This document shows positions 53,693 through 62,655 of a stretch of 64,000 nucleotides of DNA, one piece after another. Each line of letters starts with the position of its first letter. Positions within the stretch are counted from its first letter, which is position 1. Under the pieces are notes generated by a model. That model did not search any database, had not been told where the DNA came from, and saw only the letters and a program-made list of their open reading frames with translations. The DNA is from Brevibacillus sp. JNUCC-41. Its GTDB lineage: Bacteria; Bacillota; Bacilli; Bacillales; DSM-1321. Made by a program: the position numbers and the translations under genes. The stretch spans positions 3,195,501-3,259,500 of the forward strand of contig NZ_CP062163.1 in NCBI RefSeq assembly GCF_014844095.1, given 5' to 3'.

Positions 53693-53770
53693 AATCCATT
53701 TATAAAAAAGATTGTTATTTTCATAACTCGCGCGTATACTATTAATATACTTAATAACTGATTTTCCTTT

Positions 53771-53900
53771 CAAAGGGGAGTAGCGTTAGGGTTCGCCCTA
53801 AAACAAAGTCGTCATTACGTGGATGTTGAACATTCATCGGCTTTGTTGACATGTTTTCATGTTCAGCAAGACCTTTGCCTATATGGCAGAGGTCTTTTTA
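53771..53900 (+). promoter_or_regulatory. yybP-ykoY (Mn2+-sensing) riboswitch with terminator
   Basis: The conserved blocks are CAAAGGGGAGTAGCG (53771-53785), GTCGTCATTACGTGGATG, CATCGGCTTTGTTGACATG and GTTCAGCAAGACCTTTG. P1 (CAAAGG / CCTTTG) competes with a 12-bp terminator (AAGACCTTTGCC / GGCAGAGGTCTT plus T5). Bound Mn2+ should stabilise P1 and allow transcription of the TerC-family gene 50 bases downstream. Confidence 0.93.
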
Positions 53901-53950
53901 TTTTGCCAATGCCAATAGGAAGGAAATACTAACTATTGGAGGTTGAATGG

Positions 53951-54733
53951 ATGGAAGCATCAATATTATTGGAATATGGCTGGGTCCTTCTTATCTTGGT
54001 TGGATTGGAAGGGATACTTGCTGCGGATAATGCAGTCGTCATGGCTGTCATGGTTAAGCATTTGCCAAAAGAACAACAGCGAAAAGCCTTGTTTTATGGT
54101 CTGATGGGAGCTTTTGTTTTCCGCTTTGCAAGTTTATTCCTTATTTCCTTTCTTGTCGATGTGTGGCAGGTTCAAGCAATCGGTGCGATTTATTTACTTT
54201 TCATTGCTTTTCAGAACATTTATAAAAAATACGCTGGTAAAGGTGAGAAGGAAATCACGAAACCCAAAAAGCAATCGGGCTTCTGGATGACCGTGGTAAA
54301 GGTTGAAGCGGCAGATATAGCTTTCGCAATCGATTCCATGTTGGCTGCCGTCGCACTGGCTGTTACACTTCCTGCAACAGGCTGGATGAAAGTCGGCGGT
54401 ATTGACGGAGGGCAATTCGCTGTCATGTTCCTCGGAGGTTTGATCGGATTGGTCATTATGCGATTTGCAGCAACTGCATTCGTGAAGTTGCTTCATCAGC
54501 GTCCTTCACTTGAAATGGCGGCATTTTTGATTGTGGGTTGGGTTGGAGTGAAATTGGCGGTACACACACTCGCACACCCTTCACTGGCTGTCATCGATCA
54601 TCATTTCCCTGAATCAACTCTTTGGAAATCGATTTTCTGGACTGTATTGATTGGAATTGCAGCAGGTGCATGGATCATCTCAAGCAAAAAAGAAAAAAAA
54701 GAAAAAGAAGAGGAAAAAATACAAGGAGCTTAA
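53951..54733 (+). CDS. ykoY: TerC-family Mn2+ exporter YkoY (MeeY-like)
   Basis: A 260-residue protein with about seven helices. The acidic membrane motifs GLEGILAADNAVVMAVM and EAADIAFAIDSMLAAVA mark TerC proteins thought to move Mn2+. ATG 53951 lies eight bases after GGAGG, so a TTG at 53936 is not needed. It is directly controlled by the yybP-ykoY riboswitch, and it precedes sigI as in B. subtilis. Confidence 0.92.
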   Translation: MEASILLEYGWVLLILVGLEGILAADNAVVMAVMVKHLPKEQQRKALFYGLMGAFVFRFASLFLISFLVDVWQVQAIGAIYLLFIAFQNIYKKYAGKGEKEITKPKKQSGFWMTVVKVEAADIAFAIDSMLAAVALAVTLPATGWMKVGGIDGGQFAVMFLGGLIGLVIMRFAATAFVKLLHQRPSLEMAAFLIVGWVGVKLAVHTLAHPSLAVIDHHFPESTLWKSIFWTVLIGIAAGAWIISSKKEKKEKEEEKIQGA

Positions 54734-54768
54734 AAAAACAGGCGTGTTGGGCACGCCTATTTTTTTTG
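54732..54768 (+). terminator. Intrinsic terminator of ykoY
   Basis: AGGCGTG / CACGCCT stem flanked by A7 and T8. Confidence 0.9.
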
Positions 54769-54914
54769 CTTTTTAATGTATTTATGGAGATGACCCTCAA
54801 AAGCACAGGTATGTTTACGTATGATATGTTAAAAGATGTGAATATTAAATTCCGGTTATAAAAATGACAATTGTCCCATTGTATTGGACGAAAATCTGGA
54901 AAAAGTTAATTTAC

Positions 54915-54931
54915 TGTAATTGCACTGTAAT
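54915..54931 (+). promoter_or_regulatory. WalR box upstream of sigI
   Basis: TGTAAT-TGCAC-TGTAAT is a perfect TGTWAH-N5-TGTWAH direct repeat, 157 bases before sigI. sigI-rsgI is a WalRK target in B. subtilis. The promoter itself is not clear from sequence. Confidence 0.7.
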
Positions 54932-55087
54932 AAACGAGAAAAAACTAAGTATTTTATCATGTTGATATATTATGTGATTTCATTTAAATCGCAAAAATAG
55001 TTCTTTTGGTACTGTCTTTTAGACTCCCTCCGCTTAAGATAAGTATGTTGATGCGTATTTTATGTTCAACAGGAGCGAGGTGAGCAA

Positions 55088-55831
55088 ATGCTTGGATTGT
55101 TGTTTACAGCATTCAAAAAAAAGCGTTCTTTAGAAGAAACCGTATTGAAAATTCAACAAGGCGATATTAGCCTTCGAAATGATACTATAGAGTCATTCAA
55201 ACCTTTTATTGCGAAAACCGTCTCGTCGGTTTGCAAACGTTACATATACGAATCGGATGATGAATTCAGTATTGGTATGATTGCTTTTAACGAGGCAATC
55301 GATAAATATTCCCCGGAAAAAGGCCGTTCTTTATTGGCATTTGCCGAAACCCTCGTTAAACGAAGGGTTATAGATTATTTAAGAAGCCAATCCAAACAAA
55401 AAGAAGTACTATTGGATTTATCACTGAATGATGATAATGATCGAAGCCATATATATATCGATAATGAAAATTCGATCAATGAGTACGAGAAGCAGAAGGA
55501 ATCGGAAAGAAGAAAAGAAGAAATTCAGCTTTATATTAGCCATCTACAGGATTTTGGTCTGTCATTTGAGGATTTAGTTGAAAACTCTCCCAAACATGCA
55601 GATGCAAGGAAGGGAGCTATCATGATCGCTAAATTGTTAATGGAAGATGACGAACTGAAAGAAACACTGTTTGCAAAAAAGCGGCTGCCCGTAAAACAGC
55701 TTGAGGGAAAAGTGGAAGTAAGCAGAAAAACGATTGAACGGAACAGAAAATACATCATTGCTGTGGCAATCATAATAAACGGAGATTTTTTGTATTTGAA
55801 TGATTATATAAAAGGGGCTATCGATGGATGA
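55088..55831 (+). CDS. sigI: RNA polymerase sigma factor SigI
   Basis: A 247-residue sigma factor of the heat- and envelope-related SigI group. The sigma-2 region (SIGMIAFNEAIDKYSPEKG, LAFAETLVKRRVIDYLRSQS) lies at about 60-120, and the C-terminal DNA-binding region (LPVKQLEGKVEVSRKTIERN) at about 200-222 is the divergent SigI type. AGGAGCGAGGTG precedes the ATG. It is coupled to its anti-sigma factor gene by a four-base overlap. Confidence 0.93.
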   Translation: MLGLLFTAFKKKRSLEETVLKIQQGDISLRNDTIESFKPFIAKTVSSVCKRYIYESDDEFSIGMIAFNEAIDKYSPEKGRSLLAFAETLVKRRVIDYLRSQSKQKEVLLDLSLNDDNDRSHIYIDNENSINEYEKQKESERRKEEIQLYISHLQDFGLSFEDLVENSPKHADARKGAIMIAKLLMEDDELKETLFAKKRLPVKQLEGKVEVSRKTIERNRKYIIAVAIIINGDFLYLNDYIKGAIDG

Positions 55832-57150
55832 AAAAAGGAGTTATTCTTTCAGTTAATAAGCGATATGTAACCCTATTGACCCCCGAGGGTGAATTTCTGA
55901 AAACCAAAAGGCAGGAACGGGTATATGAAGTGGGCGAGGAAATCACTTTTTCACCTGCTAACCAAAGGTTCACTTTAGCTTTTTCAAATTTTCATTCATC
56001 TTTCAAAAAAACGGCTCTGCTAAGCATTGCCTCTACTTTCTTGATACTCTTTTCTATTCTTCCTTCTTATTTTTCCGGTCATGTGTCGGCATATATGACG
56101 ATAGATGTGAATCCAAGCATTGAATTGGAGCTTGACGATGATTTAGAAGTTCTCGAACTTACCGGTTTAAATGAAGACGGCAAGCTTGTGATTGATCATC
56201 TAAAGGACTGGAAAGGCAAGAATATAAAGACTGTTACAAATCGGATCGTTGAAACGACGAAGCAACTTGGGTATATGAAAGGAAATAAACAAATAGTCGT
56301 TTCCACAACGTTATTGGAAAAAAATAAAGAACTGGATAAGCATTTAAAAAAAGAAATAAAAGAAATATCTGAGCAGGATAATGTTTCTGATACAAGAATG
56401 AAAGTGATCCAGGCAACAAAAAGCGATCGGAAGCAAGCAAGGGAACAAGGCATATCCACGGGTAGATATCTCGAAAAGAAGTTGAATGAAGATAAAGGAA
56501 AGGTAAAAGTCAATAAGAGGGAGTCTGCTCCAGCACCGGATAAAAAAATAGAGGAAAAAGTTGTTATTCCGAAAGAGAAGGGCGTAACGCTGGGTACGGA
56601 AAACAAATCGGATGGGGAAAAGAAAAAAGAGAATGATGCAATTGAAATAAAGAAAAAGCCAGCCAATGAAGCCAAACCGACTGAAAGGAAAGGACCGGGA
56701 ACACAATTTACCAAAACTAAGGAACAAACTGAACAGGTAGATACAATTGGAAAACGGAATGCCATAAATGTATACAAGGAAAAAAGCAACAAGTCAAAAG
56801 GAAAATCGGATAGCGATCACAGCAACCAATCAAAGAACAAGCAGAAAAATGATAAGAGTAATAAAAAGTTCGATGTGAAAAAAGTTCCATCAGCCAAAGA
56901 AAAGAATAATAACGATCAAAAAAGGCACGACAGGCATGATAATCAGGACAAGCAGAAAAACCAGGACAAGCAGAATAACCAGGGCAAGCAGAATAACCAG
57001 GGCAAGCAGAATAAACAGGTTAGGCAGGATACACATGGTAAGCAATATAACCACCATGATAAGCAGCAAAATAAACAAGATAAGAATGATTGGGACAAGT
57101 CGAAATGGGGTAAAGGCAATAATGGAAACGGAAATGGACATAATGAATAA
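55828..57150 (+). CDS. rsgI: Anti-sigma-I factor RsgI with long low-complexity tail
   Basis: A 440-residue single-pass membrane protein. The N-terminal RsgI domain (1-55; MKKGVILSVNKRYVTLLTPEG cut to its motif YVTLLTPEG) binds SigI in the cytoplasm. A helix at about 62-80 is followed by the conserved outer segment YMTIDVNPSIELELDDD (about 89-105). From about 190 on, the extracellular tail is Lys/Asn/Gln/Asp-rich with four tandem 6-residue repeats and no carbohydrate-binding domain. The start overlaps the sigI stop. Confidence 0.92.
   Translation: MKKGVILSVNKRYVTLLTPEGEFLKTKRQERVYEVGEEITFSPANQRFTLAFSNFHSSFKKTALLSIASTFLILFSILPSYFSGHVSAYMTIDVNPSIELELDDDLEVLELTGLNEDGKLVIDHLKDWKGKNIKTVTNRIVETTKQLGYMKGNKQIVVSTTLLEKNKELDKHLKKEIKEISEQDNVSDTRMKVIQATKSDRKQAREQGISTGRYLEKKLNEDKGKVKVNKRESAPAPDKKIEEKVVIPKEKGVTLGTENKSDGEKKKENDAIEIKKKPANEAKPTERKGPGTQFTKTKEQTEQVDTIGKRNAINVYKEKSNKSKGKSDSDHSNQSKNKQKNDKSNKKFDVKKVPSAKEKNNNDQKRHDRHDNQDKQKNQDKQNNQGKQNNQGKQNKQVRQDTHGKQYNHHDKQQNKQDKNDWDKSKWGKGNNGNGNGHNE
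56944..57015 (+). repeat. Four tandem 18-nt repeats in rsgI
   Basis: Four near-identical 18-nt units encode NQDKQK-, NQDKQN-, NQGKQN- and NQGKQN-type hexapeptides in the extracellular tail. Copy changes keep the frame. Confidence 0.85.
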
Positions 57151-57180
57151 AAAGAGTCCAGCATACAGCTGGACTCTTAG
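57150..57180 (-). terminator. Terminator of the SASP gene
   Basis: An 11-bp perfect stem (AAGAGTCCAGC / GCTGGACTCTT). The T run is on the minus strand; it also lies at the end of rsgI. Confidence 0.85.
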
Positions 57181-57206
57181 CCATGGATATTTAATTGTAA
57201 TAAGAA

Positions 57207-57398
57207 TTATTGACCTTTAAGTTGAGATTGTGCTTGTTGTACAAGACGTTTCGTGATTTCTCCGCCAACTGAACCATTGGCACGTGCTGAAGTATCGGAA
57301 CCTAATTGTACACCGAATTCAGATGCAATTTCATATTTGATTTGTTCTAATGCTTGTTCGATTCCAGGAACAAGAAGGTTGTTACTGCTGTTAGCCAT
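57207..57398 (-). CDS. sspD: Small acid-soluble spore protein, alpha/beta type
   Basis: A 63-residue DNA-binding spore protein. [10 protein letters not shown] carries the germination protease site, and [16 protein letters not shown] is the conserved C-terminal half. It coats spore DNA and protects it from UV and heat. Position next to rsgI equals sspD of B. subtilis. GGGGAG precedes the ATG. TATACTA on the minus strand about 50 bases upstream could be a SigG -10, but no convincing -35 is seen. Confidence 0.92.
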   Translation of the reverse strand: MANSSNNLLVPGIEQALEQIKYEIASEFGVQLGSDTSARANGSVGGEITKRLVQQAQSQLKGQ

Positions 57399-57641
57399 TT
57401 GAATCTCCCCTTTACTTTTTCAACGGCTTTTGCCGCTGTAATGATAGTATAAGTAGAATGTGGAGTTTTACTTATATGAGCTGCATCAAACTTATTGGTA
57501 AACCTACCTATTTGTTGTAAGTAAGTCAGTTTTAAAAGAGAATGGAAAAAAGAATGAAAAAAGGATGAAAAAAGGGTAAACTAGATTTTTAATGGTTATG
57601 TGATTCGCATAACTATAAAGGAGTAAGAAAGGAAACTCTTT

Positions 57642-58994
57642 ATGTTTGCTATCAAAAAAATATTATCAAAGTTAACACCCGCTCAGCTTATCGTCGGTTA
57701 TTACTTCTTGGCCGTAAGTATCTCGACCATACTGTTGAGTCTGCCTGTTGCTCTTAAGCCAGGCGTGGAATTTAAATTCATGGATGCATTATTCACAGCC
57801 GTAAGTGCAGTTAGTGTGACAGGTCTAACAGTTGTTAGTTTACCTGAAGTGTATAATGAGGTAGGCTATTTCATTCTAATGTTTGTTCTCCAATTTGGCG
57901 GTATTGGCATTATGACACTTGGAACGTTTTTCTGGTTGATTGTGGGTAAGAAAATCGGTTTGAAGGAAAGACAATTGATCATGACAGATCAAAACCAATC
58001 GAATCTTTCGGGGCTTGTTAAATTATTGATTCAAATCATTCAGATATTTGTCGTAATTGAAATGATTGGCGCTCTAGTTTTAGGCATTTACTTTCTGAAT
58101 TATTTTCCAAGCTGGCAAGAGGCCTTTTTAAATGGCTTGTTCTTAGCCATAAGTGCCACCACGAATGCAGGTTTTGATATCACCGGTATTTCAATGATTC
58201 CATTTAAAGACGATTATTTTGTACAGTTCATCACGATCATCCTGCTTACCCTTGGAGCTATCGGGTTTCCTGTCTTGATTGAGTTGAAAGAGTTTTTATC
58301 CAATAAAGCCCGTACTTATAAGTTTCATTTTTCTTTGTTCACGAAGCTGACATCAGTCACTTTCTTTTCCCTTATCATTGGGGGAACGATCCTGATTTAC
58401 TTGCTGGAAATGAACGGGTTTTTTAAAGGTAAGAACTGGCATGAATCTTTTTTTTATTCTCTTTTTATGTCATCGAATACGAGAAGTGGTGGCCTTGCAA
58501 CGATGAATGTGGGCGATTTCTCGGAACCGACCCTTTTATTGCTGAGCATTTTGATGTTCATTGGAGCATCCCCAAGTTCAGTCGGGGGAGGGATACGGAC
58601 AACGACTCTGGCCATCATGATTCTATTTTTATGGAATTTCATGAGGGGAAGGCGTTCCATTAAAGTGTTCAAGCGGGAGATTCATCCCGATGATATTCGA
58701 AAGGCGACAGCAGTTATGATCATGGGATCGCTCCTTTGCATAATCGCGGTCTTCATTTTATCGATTACTGAGAATTTTACTTTGATGCAAATCATTTTTG
58801 AAGTATGTTCGGCTTTTGGTTCAGTCGGTCTTTCGATGGGAATTACACCTGAACTCAGCAATACCGGTAAAATTGTCATTATGATCATTATGTTCATTGG
58901 CCGTGTCGGGATAACGTCCCTCCTGTATATCATTGGCCATAAAGAAGTTACGGAAAATTTCCATTACCCTAAAGAACGCGTCATCATTGGATAA
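57642..58994 (+). CDS. ktrD: Potassium uptake channel subunit KtrD (KtrB/TrkH family)
   Basis: A 450-residue membrane protein with four M1-P-M2 repeats. The selectivity-filter loops are SVTGLTVV (about 60), TTNAGFDI (about 179), NTRSGGLA (about 283) and FGSVGLSMG (about 397). Length equals KtrD. The regulatory partner KtrC is not in the window. AAAGGAG is some distance (about 17 bases) upstream, with GGAAAC nearer. A terminator follows. Confidence 0.9.
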   Translation: MFAIKKILSKLTPAQLIVGYYFLAVSISTILLSLPVALKPGVEFKFMDALFTAVSAVSVTGLTVVSLPEVYNEVGYFILMFVLQFGGIGIMTLGTFFWLIVGKKIGLKERQLIMTDQNQSNLSGLVKLLIQIIQIFVVIEMIGALVLGIYFLNYFPSWQEAFLNGLFLAISATTNAGFDITGISMIPFKDDYFVQFITIILLTLGAIGFPVLIELKEFLSNKARTYKFHFSLFTKLTSVTFFSLIIGGTILIYLLEMNGFFKGKNWHESFFYSLFMSSNTRSGGLATMNVGDFSEPTLLLLSILMFIGASPSSVGGGIRTTTLAIMILFLWNFMRGRRSIKVFKREIHPDDIRKATAVMIMGSLLCIIAVFILSITENFTLMQIIFEVCSAFGSVGLSMGITPELSNTGKIVIMIIMFIGRVGITSLLYIIGHKEVTENFHYPKERVIIG

Positions 58995-59014
58995 GTGATT
59001 AAAGTAGAACAGTG

Positions 59015-59042
59015 ACCTTTCCGTCGAGGAAAGGTTTTTTGT
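59015..59042 (+). terminator. Intrinsic terminator of ktrD
   Basis: ACCTTTCC-GTCGA-GGAAAGGT stem followed by T6. Confidence 0.9.
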
Positions 59043-59194
59043 TTTGTTTGCAGGAATCATGGACAAAATGTTGAAATTTACCTATAAGTGAGAGTTTTCA
59101 ACCATTTAAACATACAAAAATATGCTTAATTTGCCCCCTTACTTTGAGTTCATTCGGATGAAGTATAAATCATTTTGGTGAGGAGGTGGAAGAA

Positions 59195-60517
59195 TTGAAG
59201 AAATATACTGGAAGGTTCTTTGTCCCTGCCCTTTTCTTCATATTGATATTACCCTATATAGGGTGGCTTGGGCATGAAGAACGAGGATTTTCCGCCTTTT
59301 CAGGAATATATGTAATCGTAATTTTAACCATTGCCTGGTGTTTGGGTGCCATCTTCGATCATAACCGGAAAACGATTGCTTTGTTGCAGGATAGCGAAGG
59401 GCGTTATCGCATTATCTCCAATTATTCTAAAGAATTGATCAATAGCTTCAATGAAGTCGTTTTCCTAACGGATGAGAAAGGGAAATGGTTGTATTTAAAC
59501 CCGGCCTGGAAATCGATGAGTGGTGCAACCGTGAATGAATCCCTGGGGCTTCACTTTTCCAAACATATGGATAACGCTTCTTATCAAGACCTATTAAAGA
59601 CCTTTGAGGACTCCTTTCATCGAGGGGACAAATATTTTCGTGCGGACATAAAACTGAATACGAAAAAGGGAACAAGTTGGGTTGAAGCTTTCGTTAAACT
59701 AATTTACGATGACGATGGGAAATTCATCGGGACGGCGGGCATATTATCGGAGATCAATGAACGTAAACATGCTGAGGAAAAGCTTGTGAGCCTAAACGAA
59801 CACCTGGCAATCACATCAAGCAAATTATCAACGGCAGCCCAACTTGCGGCAGGGATTGCACATGAGGTCAGGAATCCGATGACAGCGATAATGGGATTCG
59901 TGAAGTTGATTAAAGATGGCGGTTCCGAAAAGCAGGAATACTATGATATTATTTTTTCGGAAATAAATCGAATCGAGCAAGTGCTGAACGAACTCTTGCT
60001 GCTATCGAAACCTGCTGAGGCGGTTTTTCTTGAGAAGGATTTAAAGGAAAGCTGCAACCATGTCGTAACGCTGTTGCAGACAAATGCCGTACTGAACAAT
60101 ATTCAAATTCATAAAAATTATGATTCAGAACCTATTTTTATGTACTTTGATGAAAACCAAATCAAGCAAGTATTAATAAACATGATAAAAAATTCCATAG
60201 AATCGATGCCGAACGGCGGCAATATTTTTGTAGGCATAAATGAAAAAAATGGGGAAGTTTTTTTGAGCATTTTGGATGAAGGGGAGGGTATCCCGGAAAA
60301 CTCCCTTCAAAAAGTAGTAGAACCATTTTTCACTACAAAAACATCAGGAACGGGATTGGGTCTTTCCGTTTGTTTTAGAATCATCGAAAAGCACGGCGGA
60401 AAGGTTTTCATCACAAGTGAACTGAAAAAAGGTACGAAAATAGTTTGTATCTTTCCAACCGTCCAACAAAGAGAAAATAGTGAGAACGAAAAGGTCTGGA
60501 TGCATGGCCGCGAATGA
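59195..60517 (+). CDS. PAS-domain sensor histidine kinase, KinE-like
   Basis: I start at TTG 59195, eight bases after AGGAGG; the GTG at 59186 lies within that site. The 440 residues comprise two membrane helices (about 8-24 and 34-53), a PAS/PAC domain (about 70-192), HisKA with the phosphorylated His in AAGIAHEVRNP (His223), and an ATPase domain (INMIKNSIESMPNGG, LDEGEGIPE, GTGLGLSVC). Orphan kinases of this build feed the Spo0A phosphorelay. Its place after ktrD corresponds to kinE. No response regulator adjoins. Confidence 0.85.
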   Translation: MKKYTGRFFVPALFFILILPYIGWLGHEERGFSAFSGIYVIVILTIAWCLGAIFDHNRKTIALLQDSEGRYRIISNYSKELINSFNEVVFLTDEKGKWLYLNPAWKSMSGATVNESLGLHFSKHMDNASYQDLLKTFEDSFHRGDKYFRADIKLNTKKGTSWVEAFVKLIYDDDGKFIGTAGILSEINERKHAEEKLVSLNEHLAITSSKLSTAAQLAAGIAHEVRNPMTAIMGFVKLIKDGGSEKQEYYDIIFSEINRIEQVLNELLLLSKPAEAVFLEKDLKESCNHVVTLLQTNAVLNNIQIHKNYDSEPIFMYFDENQIKQVLINMIKNSIESMPNGGNIFVGINEKNGEVFLSILDEGEGIPENSLQKVVEPFFTTKTSGTGLGLSVCFRIIEKHGGKVFITSELKKGTKIVCIFPTVQQRENSENEKVWMHGRE

Positions 60518-60539
60518 CAAGAAAATAATGATTTAATCG

Positions 60540-60599
60540 TTGAAAAAATCAGAATATTATGTATATAATTTAAGAGTAATAACATACTAACCGGTTAGT
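60540..60599 (+). promoter_or_regulatory. Promoter and TetR-type operator of the acyl-CoA operon
   Basis: TTGAAA-N18-TATAAT (60540-60569) is a good SigA promoter. The perfect palindrome ACTAACCGGTTAGT (60586-60599) lies just downstream of the start point and extends imperfectly on both sides. Position and symmetry suit a TetR-family acyl-CoA-responsive repressor, which is not in the window. Confidence 0.65.
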
Positions 60600-60621
60600 T
60601 AGTTTAAAAGGAGGAATTCAT

Positions 60622-61851
60622 TTGAACTTTGAACATACTCAAAAGGTGAAAGATCTGGAAAAGAAGTTAACGGAATTCATGGAAAAGCACGTCTATCCAA
60701 ATGAATCAATATACAAGAAGCAGCTCGCAGCACAGGAGAGCCGCTGGAGTGAAATACCCCCGATATTATCTGAATTGACGACAAAAGCAAAAGAAGCAGG
60801 ATTATGGAATTTATTTTTGCCTGATAGCGGTTATGGCGCGGGTTTAACAAATCTAGAATATGCCCCTCTTTGTGAAATCATGGGTAGGTCGACGATAGGG
60901 CCTGAAATCTTCAACTGTAATGCGCCGGACACTGGTAATATGGAAGTGTTGGTGAGATACGGTTCAGATGAACATAAAGAACGCTGGCTGAAGCCCTTGC
61001 TTGCTGGGGAAATCCGCTCATGCTTCTCGATGACAGAACCGGAAGTGGCGTCCTCCGATGCGACCAATATCGAATGCAGGATAGAAAAGACGGGTAATGA
61101 GTATGTCATAAACGGCCGAAAATGGTGGTCATCAGGAGCAGGCGATCCCCGATGCAAGATTGCCATCGTCATGGGTAAGACGGATCCTGAGGCGTCCAAG
61201 CATGAACAACAGTCAATGATTCTTGTACCGCTGGATACACCGGGCGTCAAAATCGAGAGAATGCTCCCTGTGTTCGGTTATGATCATGCCCCGCATGGCC
61301 ATGCCGAAATCACTTTTGAAAATGTGAGGGTCCCGGCAACGAATATTCTATGGGGTGAAGGCAAAGGATTTGCGATTGCCCAAGGAAGGCTCGGACCTGG
61401 AAGGATACATCATTGCATGAGGCTGATCGGCGCTGCTGAAAGAGCTCTTGAAGAATTATGTAAGCGCATTCAAAAACGTGTCGCTTTTGGTAAAACATTG
61501 GCGAGACAAGGTGTGATCATGGAGTGGGTTGCTGATTCACGCATTGAAATCGAACAAGCAAGACTTCTGACCTTAAAAGCTGCTTATATGATGGATACTG
61601 TCGGGAACAAGGAAGCGAAGGCGGAGATTGCCATGATAAAAGTGGTGGCACCGAATATGGCCTTGAATGTGCTTGACAGGGCCATCCAAGGCTTTGGAGC
61701 TGCTGGGATTTCCGATGATTTCCCTTTTGCTGCACATTGGGCGAATGCACGGACTTTAAGGCTTGCTGATGGTCCCGATGAAGTTCACCGCTCACAAGTT
61801 GCCAAGATAGAACTTCGAAAATACCAACAAAAGCATGAGGTGAAAATATGA
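60622..61851 (+). CDS. Acyl-CoA dehydrogenase
   Basis: A 409-residue flavoprotein that introduces the alpha-beta double bond into acyl-Co[45 protein letters not shown] and the C-terminal [13 protein letters not shown] are ACAD hallmarks of the ACAD10/11-like group. It uses TTG 60622, eight bases after AAAGGAGG. It is first in an operon with an SDR and an acyl-CoA ligase and overlaps the SDR start by four bases. Confidence 0.92.
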   Translation: MNFEHTQKVKDLEKKLTEFMEKHVYPNESIYKKQLAAQESRWSEIPPILSELTTKAKEAGLWNLFLPDSGYGAGLTNLEYAPLCEIMGRSTIGPEIFNCNAPDTGNMEVLVRYGSDEHKERWLKPLLAGEIRSCFSMTEPEVASSDATNIECRIEKTGNEYVINGRKWWSSGAGDPRCKIAIVMGKTDPEASKHEQQSMILVPLDTPGVKIERMLPVFGYDHAPHGHAEITFENVRVPATNILWGEGKGFAIAQGRLGPGRIHHCMRLIGAAERALEELCKRIQKRVAFGKTLARQGVIMEWVADSRIEIEQARLLTLKAAYMMDTVGNKEAKAEIAMIKVVAPNMALNVLDRAIQGFGAAGISDDFPFAAHWANARTLRLADGPDEVHRSQVAKIELRKYQQKHEVKI

Positions 61852-62621
61852 AAGTTACCGACTTATTCGATTTAACTGGAAAGACGGCGATCATAACCGG
61901 TGGAGGAAGAGGATTGGGAGCACAAATAGCGACCGGCTTTGCCGAAGCTGGGGCAAATGTCGTTCTTTGTTCGCGGAAGAAGGAGGCATGCGACGAAGTT
62001 GCTTCACAAATCGAAAAGCTTGGAGTCAAGACGCTTTCCCTGAAGTGTGATATCACCAATCCGTCAGATGTACAGGAAGTTGTTAACGAAACGTACCGTG
62101 AATTTGGCGCCATCGACATTTTAGTAAACAATAGCGGGGCATCCTGGGGGGCACCAGCCATCGACATGCCCCTTGAAGCATGGCAGAAGGTGATGAATGT
62201 CAATATAACCGGAACCTTTATCATGAGCCAGACAACAGGCAGGGTCATGATTGAACAGGGACATGGGAAAATAATAAATATTGCTTCCGTTGCCGGATTA
62301 GGGGGAACCGACCCGAGGGTGCTCGATACGGTCGGATATAATACGAGTAAAGGGGCCGTCATTACTTTAACGAAGGATTTAGCTGTTAAATGGGGTCAGC
62401 ATAATATCAATGTTAATGCAATCGCACCCGGTTTCTTTCCTACAAAAATGACGAAAGGTGTTCTTGAGCAAGGAAAGAATCCTATCTTGGATTCCACGCC
62501 GCTAAAAAGATTAGGGAGTGATGATGATTTGAAAGGGGCAGCGGTTTTCCTGGCCTCAAAGGCATCCGATTTTGTGACTGGAAATATCTTGATTGTCGAT
62601 GGGGGTTCACATGCAAAGTAA
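61848..62621 (+). CDS. Short-chain dehydrogenase/reductase
   Basis: A 257-residue classical SDR. The cofactor motif [12 protein letters not shown] (about 17) is followed by NNSGAS and the catalytic Ser/Tyr/Lys in INIASVAG and YNTSKGAV. The C-terminus [15 protein letters not shown] is typical. In this operon it may act as a 3-hydroxyacyl-CoA or related alcohol dehydrogenase. Its start is coupled to the dehydrogenase gene (ATGA). Confidence 0.9.
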   Translation: MKVTDLFDLTGKTAIITGGGRGLGAQIATGFAEAGANVVLCSRKKEACDEVASQIEKLGVKTLSLKCDITNPSDVQEVVNETYREFGAIDILVNNSGASWGAPAIDMPLEAWQKVMNVNITGTFIMSQTTGRVMIEQGHGKIINIASVAGLGGTDPRVLDTVGYNTSKGAVITLTKDLAVKWGQHNINVNAIAPGFFPTKMTKGVLEQGKNPILDSTPLKRLGSDDDLKGAAVFLASKASDFVTGNILIVDGGSHAK

Positions 62622-62655
62622 TGAAAGATAAGTAAATATGGCTGGAGGGTATGAA

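Noticed and set aside
56196-57164. Several long minus-strand frames antisense to rsgI
   Set aside because: They are Phe/Leu/Cys-rich shadows of the Lys/Asn/Gln-rich tail; no start signals.
57445-57465. SigG promoter of the SASP gene
   Set aside because: A TATACTA -10-like element exists but no matching -35 at 17-18 bases, so it is not listed as a feature.
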